This document shows, in pieces, positions 34,686 to 44,205 of a DNA stretch of 64,000 nt (its first letter is position 1; every line of letters starts with the position of its first letter). The position numbers were made by a program, and so were the translations under genes. Under the pieces are notes generated by a model. It was not told where the DNA came from and ran no database searches. It saw only the letters and a list, made by a program, of their open reading frames with translations. Source of the DNA: Clostridia bacterium (GTDB lineage: Bacteria > Bacillota > Clostridia > Oscillospirales > CAG-272); the NCBI GenBank assembly GCA_017501225.1, contig JAFVXH010000019.1, positions 186,001 to 250,000 of the forward strand, written 5' to 3'.

Positions 34686-36047
34686 ATGAAACAGAATCTT
34701 ATGCGCATGATATCTTTGGTTTTGCTTGTGTGCACCGTGGCGCTTTGCTTCTCCGCATGCGGGGATGGCAAGCCCGAGCACGTTGACTATGCCGCAGAGC
34801 ACGTCTTTGACCCTGCCTCCACCGATACGGTGAAGGCAGAGGTCACGGTCAAGAACTTTGTCGACGGTGACACCACGCACTTCTTTGTGCCGACCACCAT
34901 TGCGGAGTCGGGTGTCCTGAAGGCAAGATACCTTGGCATCAATACCCCCGAATCCACGGGTCAGATCGAGCCTTACGGTAAAAAAGCTGCAAGCTTTACC
35001 AAAGAAAAGCTTTCCAGTGCTACCTCTATTTATATTGAGTCCGATAACACGACTTGGAATCTCGACTCCACAGGTGCCCGCCACCTCGTTTGGGTCTGGT
35101 ACAAGACCGCGGACAGCGAAACCTATCGCAACCTCAACCTTGAGATCATGCAGAACGGTCTTGCTGTGCAGTCCAACTCCGCACAGAACCGTTACGGCGC
35201 CTCCTGCGTTGCCGCTTACAATCAGGCAGTTGCAGAAGCACTGCACGTTCATTCCGGTGTGAAGGATCCCGATTTTTACTACGGCGAAGCGATCGAGCTG
35301 ACTTTGAATGCTTTGCGCTGCAACATTGCCGACTACGTTGGCAAGACGGTTGCCTTTGAGGCAATTGTCGTCAAGAACAGCGGTCAGGATGGCGTTTACG
35401 TGGAAGCGTACGATCCCGAAACCGATATGTACAACGGTATTTACCTCTACTATGCCGCCAACGCAACGCCTGCTGTGCGTGAGCTGCTCAAGATCGGTAC
35501 GCGTCTTCGCGTAGCGGGGAAGATCTCCGAGTTTAACGGCTCTTACCAGATTTCCGACGTCAGCTACTCGCACTATCATCCTTCCGCGAAGGATCTGCAG
35601 AAGCTGGACGACGAGCTTCACGAGGCTTCCTACACGCTGACCGATCCCAAAACCTTTAAGACAGGGAAGGTCGATATCCTGACCGAGGACGCAAAGGTTA
35701 CCTATGATTATGCCGCGCTCGCGCTGCATTCCTCGATTTCCTTTGAGAATCTCAAGGTCGTCAGAATGTCTACCACCACCAACCCCACAAGCTCCTCCAA
35801 GGGAGCGATCACGCTCTACTGTCAGGCTCCCGACGGCACCGAGATTACGGTACGCACGGCAGTTCTTTACGACGAGAGCGGAAACCTGATCACGCAGTCC
35901 TATTTTGAGGGCAAAACGATCAACGTCAAGGGAATCGTGGATTACTACGATCCCAGCAACGGCGATGCCGAGGATGTAGAGAGCAACGGATTTTACTATC
36001 AGGTCAAGCTCCTCTCTTTGAGCGACGTTACTATTTTGGAATCCTAA
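34686..36047 (+). CDS. Lipoprotein with staphylococcal-nuclease and OB-fold domains
   Basis: A 453-residue lipoprotein (lipobox FSAC, Cys25). Residues about 50-180 form a thermonuclease-like domain: VKNFVDGDT, ARYLGINTPES and TGARHLVWVWY keep the two catalytic Arg and the Glu of staphylococcal nuclease, while the Asp before TPE is Asn, a variant I believe is common in clostridial relatives. Residues about 195-300 look like an OB-fold (VGKTVAFEAIVVKNS ... LRVAGKISEFNGSYQISDVSY), and a second beta-rich OB-like unit ends the protein. It would cut DNA or RNA at the cell surface. It lies between the binding protein and the giant OB-fold lipoprotein. Confidence 0.85.
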   Translation: MKQNLMRMISLVLLVCTVALCFSACGDGKPEHVDYAAEHVFDPASTDTVKAEVTVKNFVDGDTTHFFVPTTIAESGVLKARYLGINTPESTGQIEPYGKKAASFTKEKLSSATSIYIESDNTTWNLDSTGARHLVWVWYKTADSETYRNLNLEIMQNGLAVQSNSAQNRYGASCVAAYNQAVAEALHVHSGVKDPDFYYGEAIELTLNALRCNIADYVGKTVAFEAIVVKNSGQDGVYVEAYDPETDMYNGIYLYYAANATPAVRELLKIGTRLRVAGKISEFNGSYQISDVSYSHYHPSAKDLQKLDDELHEASYTLTDPKTFKTGKVDILTEDAKVTYDYAALALHSSISFENLKVVRMSTTTNPTSSSKGAITLYCQAPDGTEITVRTAVLYDESGNLITQSYFEGKTINVKGIVDYYDPSNGDAEDVESNGFYYQVKLLSLSDVTILES

Positions 36048-36092
36048 AAAAAATATATAAAATAAAAAAATATATAAAAAAGGAGAAAACCA

Positions 36093-39000
36093 ATGAAAAG
36101 ACTACTCGCATTGACTCTCGCTTTGCTGATGTGCCTTAGCTTCCTCGCAAGCTGTGGCGGCGGCAAGGACGGTCTTGAGGGTGCCAAGGAATACTTGGAT
36201 ACCATCATGAAGGCCGGCTCAGAGAACACCCCCGCCGATTACACCGTTCTGAACAAGATCGTAATCGGCAAAGATGAGTACACGATTACATGGTCAGTCG
36301 ATGTTACTCAGGACGTTCTGGTTACCGTTGCCGATGACGGCACCGTTACCATCGACGTCAACGAAAGAGCCGCTGCAGACGTTGCATACGTTCTGACTGC
36401 GACCATCAAAAACGCCAAGGGCAAGACCATCACCACAAGCTACAACCGCAAGCTTCCCGCATTCAAGGAGCTGACTTGGGCTGAGTTCGTTGCAACCGAG
36501 GATGATCAGGCTGTTGTAATCAGCGGTATCATCACCGGTATCATCAACACCGACACCAAGCACGAGCTCTACCTTGAGGATGCAGACGGCGGTTACTACG
36601 TTTACAATCTCGCTGCTGAGAAGATGAACGGCTTGCAGATCGGCATGAAGATCCGCGTGCTCGGTATCCGTGACACCTACTACGGAGTCAACCAGGTAAT
36701 CGACGCAAACGTTGAGATCCTCGATGCTACTCCCGCACCCGTTGCCGCTAAGGATATCACCGACCTTGTAAAGGCTGCACAGAGCTTTAAGGCTGAGGAG
36801 CTTCTCGCGCTCCAGTCTACTCTGGTAACCATCAAGAACGTTACCGTTCTGGGTCAGGATTCCTCCAACAACACCTACTACAACTTCGCAATTGACGGCA
36901 AGCAGTCCTACATCCGTATTTCCGGATCCGCAAACATGCTGAGTGCTGAGGATACTGCAACCTTCAAGAGCAACGTGGCAGCGAACATCGGTATGAGCGC
37001 AACCGCTACCGGTATCGTTTCCATCTACAACAACCAGATCTATCTGATCCCCGTCACTGTTGATGCTTACGCAGACTTTGCAATTCTGAACCGCACTCCT
37101 CAGGAGCAGGTTGAGTTTGAGGCAAGCCTGATGGATGCTCTCGGCACCATCACCGAGTCCGGTAATATCACTCTGACCACCGATGCAAAGCTCTATGATG
37201 GCGTTACCATCACATGGACTCTTGCAGAGACCACCGTTGCAACCCTTGAGGGCAACGTTCTTAACATCGCAGTTCTTCCCGATGCAGCTTCCGAGATCAC
37301 TCTGACTGCAACCCTGACCAACGGCGATGCAAGCACCACCAGAACCTTCACCGTAAAGGTAAGCGCTGCTCCTACGCTGGTTCCCGAGAAGGTAACCAAT
37401 CCCGTGGCTGAAACGCTTTACAAGTTCTACCTCAAGCAGTACAACACCAAGCAGACTCTGTATTTTGCAGGCTTTGAGGGCACTACCTTGACGATCACCA
37501 CCGATCCTACCAAGGCAGTTGACGTAGGTCTTGAGGCAGTTGAAGGCAAGCCCGGCGAGTACTACTTCTTCTACATGGTTGGTACCGCAAAGGCTTACAT
37601 CACGGTTTCCGACGTGGACGGCAAGTATCAGCTGGCTTCTTCCAGATACAACACCGGCTCCAACACCTACGTTTACAACGCAGAACTCAACATGCTCTGC
37701 ACCACCGTTACCATTGGCGGAGCAGAGAAGACCTACTGGTTCGGTACCTACAACCAGAATGAGAAGATCGGTATTTCCGAGATTTCTTACATCAACGCAG
37801 GCAACGTTGACGTTAACCAGTTCCCCGCACGCTTTGCTACCATGATCGACGTCACCACCAAGACCGACGCCGAGAAGGTTGCAACCGAGAAGGAACTCCT
37901 CAACATCCCCACCTCCTTTGATAGCGTTGGCGGCACCGTTGCGCTTCCCACCACCGGCGACCTTTACGCAAAGGTTACCATTACCTGGGCAGTTGACGAG
38001 GCTGATACCACCGGTGCTATCGTGATCGAGAACGGTGTTCTGACTGCAGTTCCTCAGAAGGACGCAGCTACCGTAAAGGTAATTGCTACCATCGCACACG
38101 GCACGGTCACCGAAACCAAGGAATTTACCATCACCGTAGACAAGGCTCCCACCGTGGCTCCTTCTCTCATCACTTCTCCCGTTGTCGGAACCGCATACAA
38201 GCTTGCGATCACTCAGGACAACCTGGGCAAGTTCATCTACCTCAACGGTGAGATGAAGAACACCTACTACTTCGCAACCACGCTTTCCTTCGAGGAAGCA
38301 ATCGACGTTTACCTTGAGGCTGTTGACGGTGGATATCACCTCTATCACCTGAAGGATGGCGTAAAGGTTTACATCAACGTCGTTGTCAGCGGCACGCACT
38401 TCAATGCGAAGTACGAGACTCTGGCAGAGAACGCAACTCCCAGTGTTTGGACCTTTGATACTGAGAAGAACATCCTGGTAACTGATATCAGCGGTACCGC
38501 TTACGTCTTCAACTCCTATGGCACTTACGACACCGTAAGCCCCAGCGCAGTCAGCGGCGCAAGCTTCCTCGCTCACCTCTACGAGATGGTGGATTCCTCC
38601 AGCATTTCCGATGAGGTAAAGGCAGAGACCGAGAAGAACGCTCTGAACGTTAACACCACCGTTACCGAGGCAGGCGAGATCACCCTTCCTCTCGCAGGCT
38701 CTACCTACGCTGACGTTGTTATCACCTGGGCAGTCTCCGAGAACGCTTGCGTAACCATCGAGGGCGGCGTACTTACCGTAACCCTTCCCACCGATGCAGA
38801 TGCAACCGTTACCCTGACTGCAACCGTCAAGGCAGGCGAGGTTACTCTGACCAAGGAGTTCACCCTTACCGTCAAGATGCTTCCCACCGAGCCTACCGTG
38901 GCAACTCCCATCGTAGAGCTCAACAAGATCACGGAAGAAACCAACGATGCAACCGTGAAGTACCTGGTTCATGGTCTGATCACCGAGGTCAAGAACACCA

Positions 39001-39920
39001 CCTACGGCAACGTTTACATTACGGATGCTGCAGGCAATACCATTTATATCTACGGCTTGAACGATGCAGAGGGCAACCGTTACGATGCAATGGCATACCA
39101 GCCCAAGGCAGGTGACTATATTGCCGTTATCGCAAGCGTAGGCTTCTACAAGGGCAGCATTCAGCTCACCGGCGCAATCGTGAAGGGCGTTGCAAAGGAA
39201 AACACCATCGTTGAAGTGAACAAGTTCACCGAGGAGAACGCTCCCGAAGATGTTTTCGTGATCACCGGTACCATTACTGAGATCAAAAACGATAAGTACG
39301 GAAACGTTTACATTGCAGACGCAGAGGGTAACACCATCTACGTTTACGGTCTGAACGACGAGGCAGGCAACCGCTACGATGCAATGGCTTCCAAGCCCGC
39401 AGTGAACGACACCATTACGATCCTTGCAGAGATCGGCTTCTATAAGGGTACGATCCAGCTCACCGGTGCAGTGGTTCTGAAGTGCGAGGCCAAGACGGAA
39501 ACCGAGGACCCTGTGGACCCTGAGCTCCCTGGCGAGAAGACTGTAACCATCAGCTTTGCTGACAAGGCAAACCGTACCGAGTATGATGCAAACCACCAGA
39601 TCTGGGTACAGAACGGCATCACCGTGACCAACAACAAGGGCGCTTCCACCAGCAACGTAGGCGATTATGCAAACCCCGGTCGCTTCTACAAGAGCTCCAC
39701 TGTGATCGTTGAGTGCAAGGGTATGACCAAGATCGAGATCAACTGCAAGGGCTTGGACGCAAAGTACGTTGACGGTTGGCTCAACGTTCCCGCAGGTGCG
39801 ACCGCAACCAATGCAGACGGTATCGTTACCATCGTATTTGAGTCTCCCGTAGATTCGATTACTTGGGAAGGCCTGTCTGCACAGTCCCGTGCATACGATA
39901 TGACCATCTACTGCGCTTAA
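36093..39920 (+). CDS. Giant modular lipoprotein with OB-fold-like and Ig-like repeats
   Basis: A 1275-residue surface lipoprotein (lipobox LASC, Cys21). Visible modules: four Ig-like units of the atrophied bacterial-Ig type (ITWxV / TLTATxxxG patterns at about 70-125, 350-430, 590-680 and 845-925), OB-fold-like units at about 130-210 and 225-335 and a tandem pair at about 930-1090, two related beta-rich units near 440-575 and 690-830, and a C-terminal beta-sandwich starting VTISFADKANRTEYD. No enzyme motif is obvious. OB-folds commonly bind nucleic acid or oligosaccharides, so ligand capture beside the nuclease lipoprotein is plausible. Codon bias is very strong. A run of A/T precedes its GGAG site. 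Confidence 0.75.
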   Translation: MKRLLALTLALLMCLSFLASCGGGKDGLEGAKEYLDTIMKAGSENTPADYTVLNKIVIGKDEYTITWSVDVTQDVLVTVADDGTVTIDVNERAAADVAYVLTATIKNAKGKTITTSYNRKLPAFKELTWAEFVATEDDQAVVISGIITGIINTDTKHELYLEDADGGYYVYNLAAEKMNGLQIGMKIRVLGIRDTYYGVNQVIDANVEILDATPAPVAAKDITDLVKAAQSFKAEELLALQSTLVTIKNVTVLGQDSSNNTYYNFAIDGKQSYIRISGSANMLSAEDTATFKSNVAANIGMSATATGIVSIYNNQIYLIPVTVDAYADFAILNRTPQEQVEFEASLMDALGTITESGNITLTTDAKLYDGVTITWTLAETTVATLEGNVLNIAVLPDAASEITLTATLTNGDASTTRTFTVKVSAAPTLVPEKVTNPVAETLYKFYLKQYNTKQTLYFAGFEGTTLTITTDPTKAVDVGLEAVEGKPGEYYFFYMVGTAKAYITVSDVDGKYQLASSRYNTGSNTYVYNAELNMLCTTVTIGGAEKTYWFGTYNQNEKIGISEISYINAGNVDVNQFPARFATMIDVTTKTDAEKVATEKELLNIPTSFDSVGGTVALPTTGDLYAKVTITWAVDEADTTGAIVIENGVLTAVPQKDAATVKVIATIAHGTVTETKEFTITVDKAPTVAPSLITSPVVGTAYKLAITQDNLGKFIYLNGEMKNTYYFATTLSFEEAIDVYLEAVDGGYHLYHLKDGVKVYINVVVSGTHFNAKYETLAENATPSVWTFDTEKNILVTDISGTAYVFNSYGTYDTVSPSAVSGASFLAHLYEMVDSSSISDEVKAETEKNALNVNTTVTEAGEITLPLAGSTYADVVITWAVSENACVTIEGGVLTVTLPTDADATVTLTATVKAGEVTLTKEFTLTVKMLPTEPTVATPIVELNKITEETNDATVKYLVHGLITEVKNTTYGNVYITDAAGNTIYIYGLNDAEGNRYDAMAYQPKAGDYIAVIASVGFYKGSIQLTGAIVKGVAKENTIVEVNKFTEENAPEDVFVITGTITEIKNDKYGNVYIADAEGNTIYVYGLNDEAGNRYDAMASKPAVNDTITILAEIGFYKGTIQLTGAVVLKCEAKTETEDPVDPELPGEKTVTISFADKANRTEYDANHQIWVQNGITVTNNKGASTSNVGDYANPGRFYKSSTVIVECKGMTKIEINCKGLDAKYVDGWLNVPAGATATNADGIVTIVFESPVDSITWEGLSAQSRAYDMTIYCA
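38926..39480 (+). repeat. Tandem duplication of an OB-fold-like unit
   Basis: Two successive units of about 85-95 residues are near copies. Both contain YGNVYI-x-DA-x-GNTIY, then YGLND, GNRYDAMA and a GFYKG-x-IQLTGA ending. The duplication is visible in DNA as well as in protein. Confidence 0.8.
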
Positions 39921-39981
39921 GCACAGAACGGCTTCTTCAAAAAGAAGACGAAAATTAACAGAAGTTAATTGAACAAACAAA

Positions 39982-40011
39982 AAAAGCGGTGAGCTTCGGC
40001 TCACCGCTTTT
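39982..40011. terminator. Terminator after the lipoprotein operon
   Basis: GCGGTGAGC (39986-39994) and GCTCACCGC (39999-40007) enclose a TTCG tetraloop, with A and T runs on the outside. Confidence 0.9.
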
Positions 40012-40058
40012 GATTATGTAGTATTCCTCCGTTTGATAGGGATTTTCTTGCGCGTTCC

Positions 40059-40087
40059 TTGACAAAACCGTGATTTTCTGATATAAT
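40059..40087 (+). promoter_or_regulatory. Consensus sigma-A promoter of the flavoprotein gene
   Basis: Perfect TTGACA (40059-40064) and TATAAT (40082-40087) with a 17-base spacer. Confidence 0.9.
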
Positions 40088-40153
40088 AGATAGGTAAGAG
40101 CGCGGCTCGATTTGCGCTCGTGGGTAGCGGAGGCTACTCGGATGGAGGATAGA

Positions 40154-41527
40154 ATGAAGTACGACGTTATCATAATCGGAGCGGGTCCGGGCGGTATTTT
40201 TTCAGCATATGAGCTGATCAAAAACGATCCGAAATGCAGGATCGCCGTGTTTGAGATGGGACACCCTCTTGGGAAGCGCATCTGCCCGATTGTAGCAGGG
40301 AAGACCAAGTCCTGCATTCACTGCAAGAGCTGCTCGATCATGAGCGGTTTTGGCGGTGCGGGGGCTTTTTCGGATGGAAAATATAACATTACCAACGATT
40401 TTGGCGGAACGCTCTACGAATACGTAGGAAAGCAGGAGGCTCTGGATCTGATGAAATACGTGGATCAGATCAATCTGCAATATGGCGGGGAAGGTACAAG
40501 GCTTTATTCCACCGCAGGTACTGCTATCAAGCGCACCTGTATTCAGAACGATCTGCATCTTTTGGATGCCTCTGTGCGTCATCTGGGAACCGATATTAAC
40601 TATATCGTTTTGCAGAATCTTTACAATGAATTATCAAGCAAGGTCGATTTCTTCTTTGACACACCCGTCAAGTCCATTCAGGCTAAGAAGGACGGAAGTG
40701 GATATCTCGCCATCTGTGAGGATCAGGAATACGATTGCCGCAGGATGATCGTGTCGGTCGGACGCAGTGGAAGTAAGTGGATGGAGCGGGTCTGCCGTGA
40801 GATGGGGATCCCAACCGAGAGCAATCGCGTGGACATCGGCGTTCGCGTTGAGCTTCCCGCAACGGTTTTTTCACACCTGACGGATGAGCTTTACGAGAGC
40901 AAGATCCTTTACAAAACGCAAAAATATGGAGATAAGGTTCGTACGTTTTGCATGAATCCCCGCGGTGTAGTCGTAACGGAAAATACCAACGGTATCATTA
41001 CGGTCAACGGACACAGCTATGAATCGGCGGAAAAGCAAACCGATAATACAAACTTTGCCTTGCTGGTCGCGAAGCATTTTTCCGAGCCCTTCAAGGATTC
41101 CAACGGATACGGTGAAAGTATTGCGCGGCTTAGCAACATGCTGGGCGGCGGTGTGATCATTCAACGATTTGGCGACCTGATCCGCGGTCAGCGCTCGACC
41201 GAGCAGCGTATCAGGGAGTCCTTTGTAACGCCGACCTTGAACGCGACGCCCGGTGATCTTAGCCTGGTGCTTCCCAAGCGGATTCTGGACGGCATTATCG
41301 AAATGATCTATGCCTTGGACAAGGTGGCGCCCGGAACTGCCAACGATGACACGCTTCTGTACGGCGTGGAGGTCAAGTTCTACAATATGGAGGTCGAGGT
41401 AGACAGGACCCTGCAGACCAAATATCCCGGACTTTATATCATCGGAGACGGAAGCGGCATTACGCATTCGCTCTCCCATGCATCCGCAAGCGGTGTCTAC
41501 GTCGCAAGAAACATTCTGAACGCATAA
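40154..41527 (+). CDS. FAD-dependent dehydrogenase (COG2509-like)
   Basis: About 457 residues. The N-terminal dinucleotide-binding motif is DVIIIGAGPGGIFSAYEL, and the C-terminal FAD contact region is PGLYIIGDGSGITHSLSHA, with Cys-rich CPIVAGKTKSCIHCKSCSIMSGFGGAGAFSDGK between them. This is the pattern of the uncharacterised FAD-dependent dehydrogenase group; substrate unknown. The ATG at 40154 is chosen because GGAGG at 40144-40148 is at the right distance, while the ATG at 40142 overlaps that site. It is transcribed alone between two terminators and separates the transporter operon from the nucleoside operon. Confidence 0.85.
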   Translation: MKYDVIIIGAGPGGIFSAYELIKNDPKCRIAVFEMGHPLGKRICPIVAGKTKSCIHCKSCSIMSGFGGAGAFSDGKYNITNDFGGTLYEYVGKQEALDLMKYVDQINLQYGGEGTRLYSTAGTAIKRTCIQNDLHLLDASVRHLGTDINYIVLQNLYNELSSKVDFFFDTPVKSIQAKKDGSGYLAICEDQEYDCRRMIVSVGRSGSKWMERVCREMGIPTESNRVDIGVRVELPATVFSHLTDELYESKILYKTQKYGDKVRTFCMNPRGVVVTENTNGIITVNGHSYESAEKQTDNTNFALLVAKHFSEPFKDSNGYGESIARLSNMLGGGVIIQRFGDLIRGQRSTEQRIRESFVTPTLNATPGDLSLVLPKRILDGIIEMIYALDKVAPGTANDDTLLYGVEVKFYNMEVEVDRTLQTKYPGLYIIGDGSGITHSLSHASASGVYVARNILNA

Positions 41528-41531
41528 GAAA

Positions 41532-41566
41532 AAGCACAAGGAAGAAATTCCTTGTGCTTCTTTTTT
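41532..41566. terminator. Bidirectional terminator between the flavoprotein gene and surE
   Basis: AAGCACAAGGAA (41532-41543) and TTCCTTGTGCTT (41548-41559) form a perfect 12-bp stem with a GAAA loop and a T run. It probably ends the long minus-strand nucleoside operon too. Confidence 0.9.
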
Positions 41567-42285
41567 TACTGCAATGCTTTGAGCTTTTCAAACGCGACAA
41601 AATCCGTTCTGGCAGCAGTCATGGGTGTGATTGAGATGTAGTTGTGACGGATCGCATCAATGTCCACTGTCAGATCACACGTATCGTATTCGATCGGTGC
41701 GCCTACCTGAATGTATTTGTCGTTTCCGCGATATTCAAAATCATCGGAGTAGAACATACCGCCCTGGCGCGTGATGGCAAAGCCCTTGACTGTGTGCGGA
41801 ATGTTGATGTTATAAAGGGAATGATGGGATAGAAGCGCCTTTTCCTTTAAGAAGGCGTAGATCGCATCCCAATGCGCAAGGGAAGGGATGAGATTGTCAA
41901 AATCCGTCGACAGAGCGATTCCCCTCAGTCCTAAGCGCGCGCCCTCAAAAATGGCACCGATGGTACCGGAATAGACGATATCGTCGCCGAGATTGTAGCC
42001 CTTATTGATACCGGAGATCAGAAGGTCGTATTCCTTTTTCAGTCCCGTAACACCGAAGCGAACGCAATCGGCAGGCGTGGAATCCATGGCGTAAGCCTCG
42101 ACGTTCGGGGCAAGGTCCACGCGCTTGATCTCAACCTCTCTGCTAAAATCGATCGCCTGACTCATTCCGCTTTGCTCCATCTTGGGAGCGACCACGGTTA
42201 CTTTACCGAGCTCTGAGAGCTTGGTTGCCAGCAGGGGAAGGACGGGAGAGGAGATGCCGTCGTCGTTTGTAATCAGAATTCTCAT
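41566..42285 (-). CDS. surE: 5'/3'-nucleotidase SurE
   Basis: A 239-residue metal-dependent phosphatase with the N-terminal ILITNDDG metal-binding motif, an EQSGMSQAI segment and STPADCV near residue 78, as in SurE. The enzyme removes phosphate from nucleoside 5'- and 3'-monophosphates and can trim short polyphosphate. It is the last gene of the minus-strand operon and overlaps the DHH gene by 4 bases. In this context it would turn mononucleotides released by the DHH enzymes into nucleosides for the phosphorylases encoded upstream. Confidence 0.93.
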   Translation of the reverse strand: MRILITNDDGISSPVLPLLATKLSELGKVTVVAPKMEQSGMSQAIDFSREVEIKRVDLAPNVEAYAMDSTPADCVRFGVTGLKKEYDLLISGINKGYNLGDDIVYSGTIGAIFEGARLGLRGIALSTDFDNLIPSLAHWDAIYAFLKEKALLSHHSLYNINIPHTVKGFAITRQGGMFYSDDFEYRGNDKYIQVGAPIEYDTCDLTVDIDAIRHNYISITPMTAARTDFVAFEKLKALQ

Positions 42286-43262
42286 ATCCAGCCCTCGTGC
42301 GTACGCTTATATTCGCCGAGCAGCGCGTCCGCTTCCTTGATCAGTGCGTTCATTTCCTTGCGGCTCTTAACAGTTGCACCGCTTGCACAATCGTGTCCTC
42401 CGCCACGGTAGTGCTCCGCAACGGTGTTGATGGGCAAGAAGCGAGAGCGCAGACGCACGCGGGTAGAGCCGTCGGGGGTGTCGATAAAAGCGATCCAGAT
42501 CAGGCTCCCCTTGATGGAATCCATATGTGACACCGATGCGGAGGCTTGCTCGACGCTGATACCGAATTTCTGGCGGATCTTATCGGTGATATGGAAATAC
42601 GCGACGCCGTTTTCCGTGATTTTCATGTGAGAGTAGAGATAAGCCTGAAGCTTGAAGGTTTCAAACTCTCGCATATAGAGGTTGGCATACAGATGTTCTA
42701 CGTCAATCCCTTGATCCATCAGCATGCCGGCGTAGCGCAGGGTGTCGCCCGATACCGAGCGGAAGCGGAAGCGTCCCGAGTCGGTCACCATACCGGCGTA
42801 CAGATATGTTGCCGCCGCCTCGTTGATTTTGAGCTGATCGCGGAAGGTGTGATAGAATTCCGCGACCATTTCGCAGGTTGAGGATTTATGCTCCTCCACC
42901 CATTCATAGGTGGCATAGGACTGCACCGGAATATGGTGGTCGATCTTGACCGTTTCGCGGCAAAGTGCGTACAACGGATTGGAGATGCGATCCTTGGTTG
43001 CGGTGTCGAGCACGATGCCAAGGGCGTCCTTGTATTCCTCCTCCGCAATGGGGGCGTCCTCCTCGCCAAGGAACGCGGTATAATCCGAGAAATCCGCATT
43101 GATCAAAAGGACCGTCTTGTCTGGATAGGTCAGGCGCAAAATTTCGCGAAATCCCTTGGTCGATCCTACTGCATCTCCGTCGGGACGGATGTGGCGGAAC
43201 AGGATGATTTTTTGATATTCCTTGATCTTATCAAGGATGATGTTCATTTGCTCAAGATTCAT
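42282..43262 (-). CDS. DHH/DHHA1 phosphoesterase, NrnA-like (copy A)
   Basis: A 326-residue two-domain phosphoesterase. The DHH domain has HIRPDGDAVGS, a VLDTA segment and the IDHH motif; the DHHA1 domain ends with GGGHDCASGA. This is the NrnA type, which degrades short oligonucleotides (nanoRNA) to mononucleotides and can dephosphorylate pAp. AAAGGAG precedes the ATG at 43262, and it overlaps the upstream paralogue by 11 bases. Two such genes in tandem are unusual and may differ in substrate, for example DNA versus RNA or length of oligomer. Confidence 0.9.
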   Translation of the reverse strand: MNLEQMNIILDKIKEYQKIILFRHIRPDGDAVGSTKGFREILRLTYPDKTVLLINADFSDYTAFLGEEDAPIAEEEYKDALGIVLDTATKDRISNPLYALCRETVKIDHHIPVQSYATYEWVEEHKSSTCEMVAEFYHTFRDQLKINEAAATYLYAGMVTDSGRFRFRSVSGDTLRYAGMLMDQGIDVEHLYANLYMREFETFKLQAYLYSHMKITENGVAYFHITDKIRQKFGISVEQASASVSHMDSIKGSLIWIAFIDTPDGSTRVRLRSRFLPINTVAEHYRGGGHDCASGATVKSRKEMNALIKEADALLGEYKRTHEGWI

Positions 43263-44202
43263 TTGTATTCTCCTTTGAAAGGGAATTGAGATCCTCCAGA
43301 AGGAGCATGGCTTCCTCTCTGTTTTTCAGTGTCGCACCGCTCGCCTTTGCATGACCTCCGCCCCCGTATTTAACGGCGATCGGATTGATGTTGTAGCGTC
43401 CCGAGCGGATCTCACACAGTACACCGTCCTCGGACTCGGTAAAGTTGACCCAGCTGTCAATACCGCGGATGTCCGACATGACGTTCACCATTCCGCGGGA
43501 GAGGGTAAAGGTATCTGCATGATATCCCGCAGCCTCCTCCTTGGTGGTGTAGATGTAGGCAACGCGATGTGGTGTGGTATTGATTTTTAACGTAAATTTG
43601 GCGCGCAATTGAATGAAATGCAGCTCGTCCGCATAGAGGTTGCGGTAAATATCCGCGGTGTCAAATTTACGTTCCATCAAAAATGCCGCGATGCGGAAGG
43701 TCTGGGAGCTTGTGGAATCGTAGCGGAAGCGTCCGGAATCGGTAATCATACCCGTATAAAGCGACTTCGCGGCAATGGGGGAAACGGTCAGCCCGCATTC
43801 CATGGCAAATGCCGCAACGAGAGAGCAGCAGCTTTCATAGGAGGTATCGGTTACCTCCACGTCCGCGATCTTTTCACAAAAGATGTGATGATCCATGCGA
43901 GCGGTCGCGTCAGCAAGGGGATACCTGTCGTCACTGATCAAGGCTTTGGCAGAGGTATCCAGAATGATGGCAAGTGCGCCTTGATAGAGCGTGTCACTAA
44001 GCGTATCCATGCCGCCGTCCTCCATAAAGGCATAGCGGGCATTGCTATCTCCCACAACGTAGATCTCCTTTGTAGGGAAGGAGTCCTTGAGAATATGCTT
44101 GAGTCCGATCTGCGCGCCCATCGCGTCACCGTCGGGATTTTTGTGACGGTGGATGATGATGCGCGGATACTTCAGGATCAGCTCCTTGATTGCTTCAAAC
44201 AT
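43252..44202 (-). CDS. DHH/DHHA1 phosphoesterase, NrnA-like (copy B)
   Basis: A 316-residue paralogue of the next gene in the operon. It has HRHKNPDGDAMGAQIG, LDTSAKAL, a DHH motif in ARMDHHIF, and GGGGHAKASGA at the end. All metal ligands expected for the DHH fold appear to be present in both copies. Identity between the copies is low, so the duplication is old. The AAAGGAT site lies upstream. It probably acts in the cytoplasm on short oligonucleotides or on cyclic-dinucleotide breakdown products. Confidence 0.9.
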   Translation of the reverse strand: MFEAIKELILKYPRIIIHRHKNPDGDAMGAQIGLKHILKDSFPTKEIYVVGDSNARYAFMEDGGMDTLSDTLYQGALAIILDTSAKALISDDRYPLADATARMDHHIFCEKIADVEVTDTSYESCCSLVAAFAMECGLTVSPIAAKSLYTGMITDSGRFRYDSTSSQTFRIAAFLMERKFDTADIYRNLYADELHFIQLRAKFTLKINTTPHRVAYIYTTKEEAAGYHADTFTLSRGMVNVMSDIRGIDSWVNFTESEDGVLCEIRSGRYNINPIAVKYGGGGHAKASGATLKNREEAMLLLEDLNSLSKENTNES

Positions 44203-44205
44203 GAT

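Noticed and set aside
33168-35729. An 853-codon minus-strand frame opposite the binding-protein and nuclease lipoprotein genes.
   Set aside because: Same cause: codon bias of two strongly expressed plus-strand genes. It spans two real genes and their intergenic gap.
36294-40004. A 1236-codon open frame on the minus strand opposite the giant lipoprotein gene.
   Set aside because: The plus-strand gene has a lipobox, a ribosome-binding site and recognisable repeats. The antisense frame is open because the highly biased sense codons rarely contain reverse-complement stops; its translation is a Val/Gly/Cys-rich sequence with no start signal.
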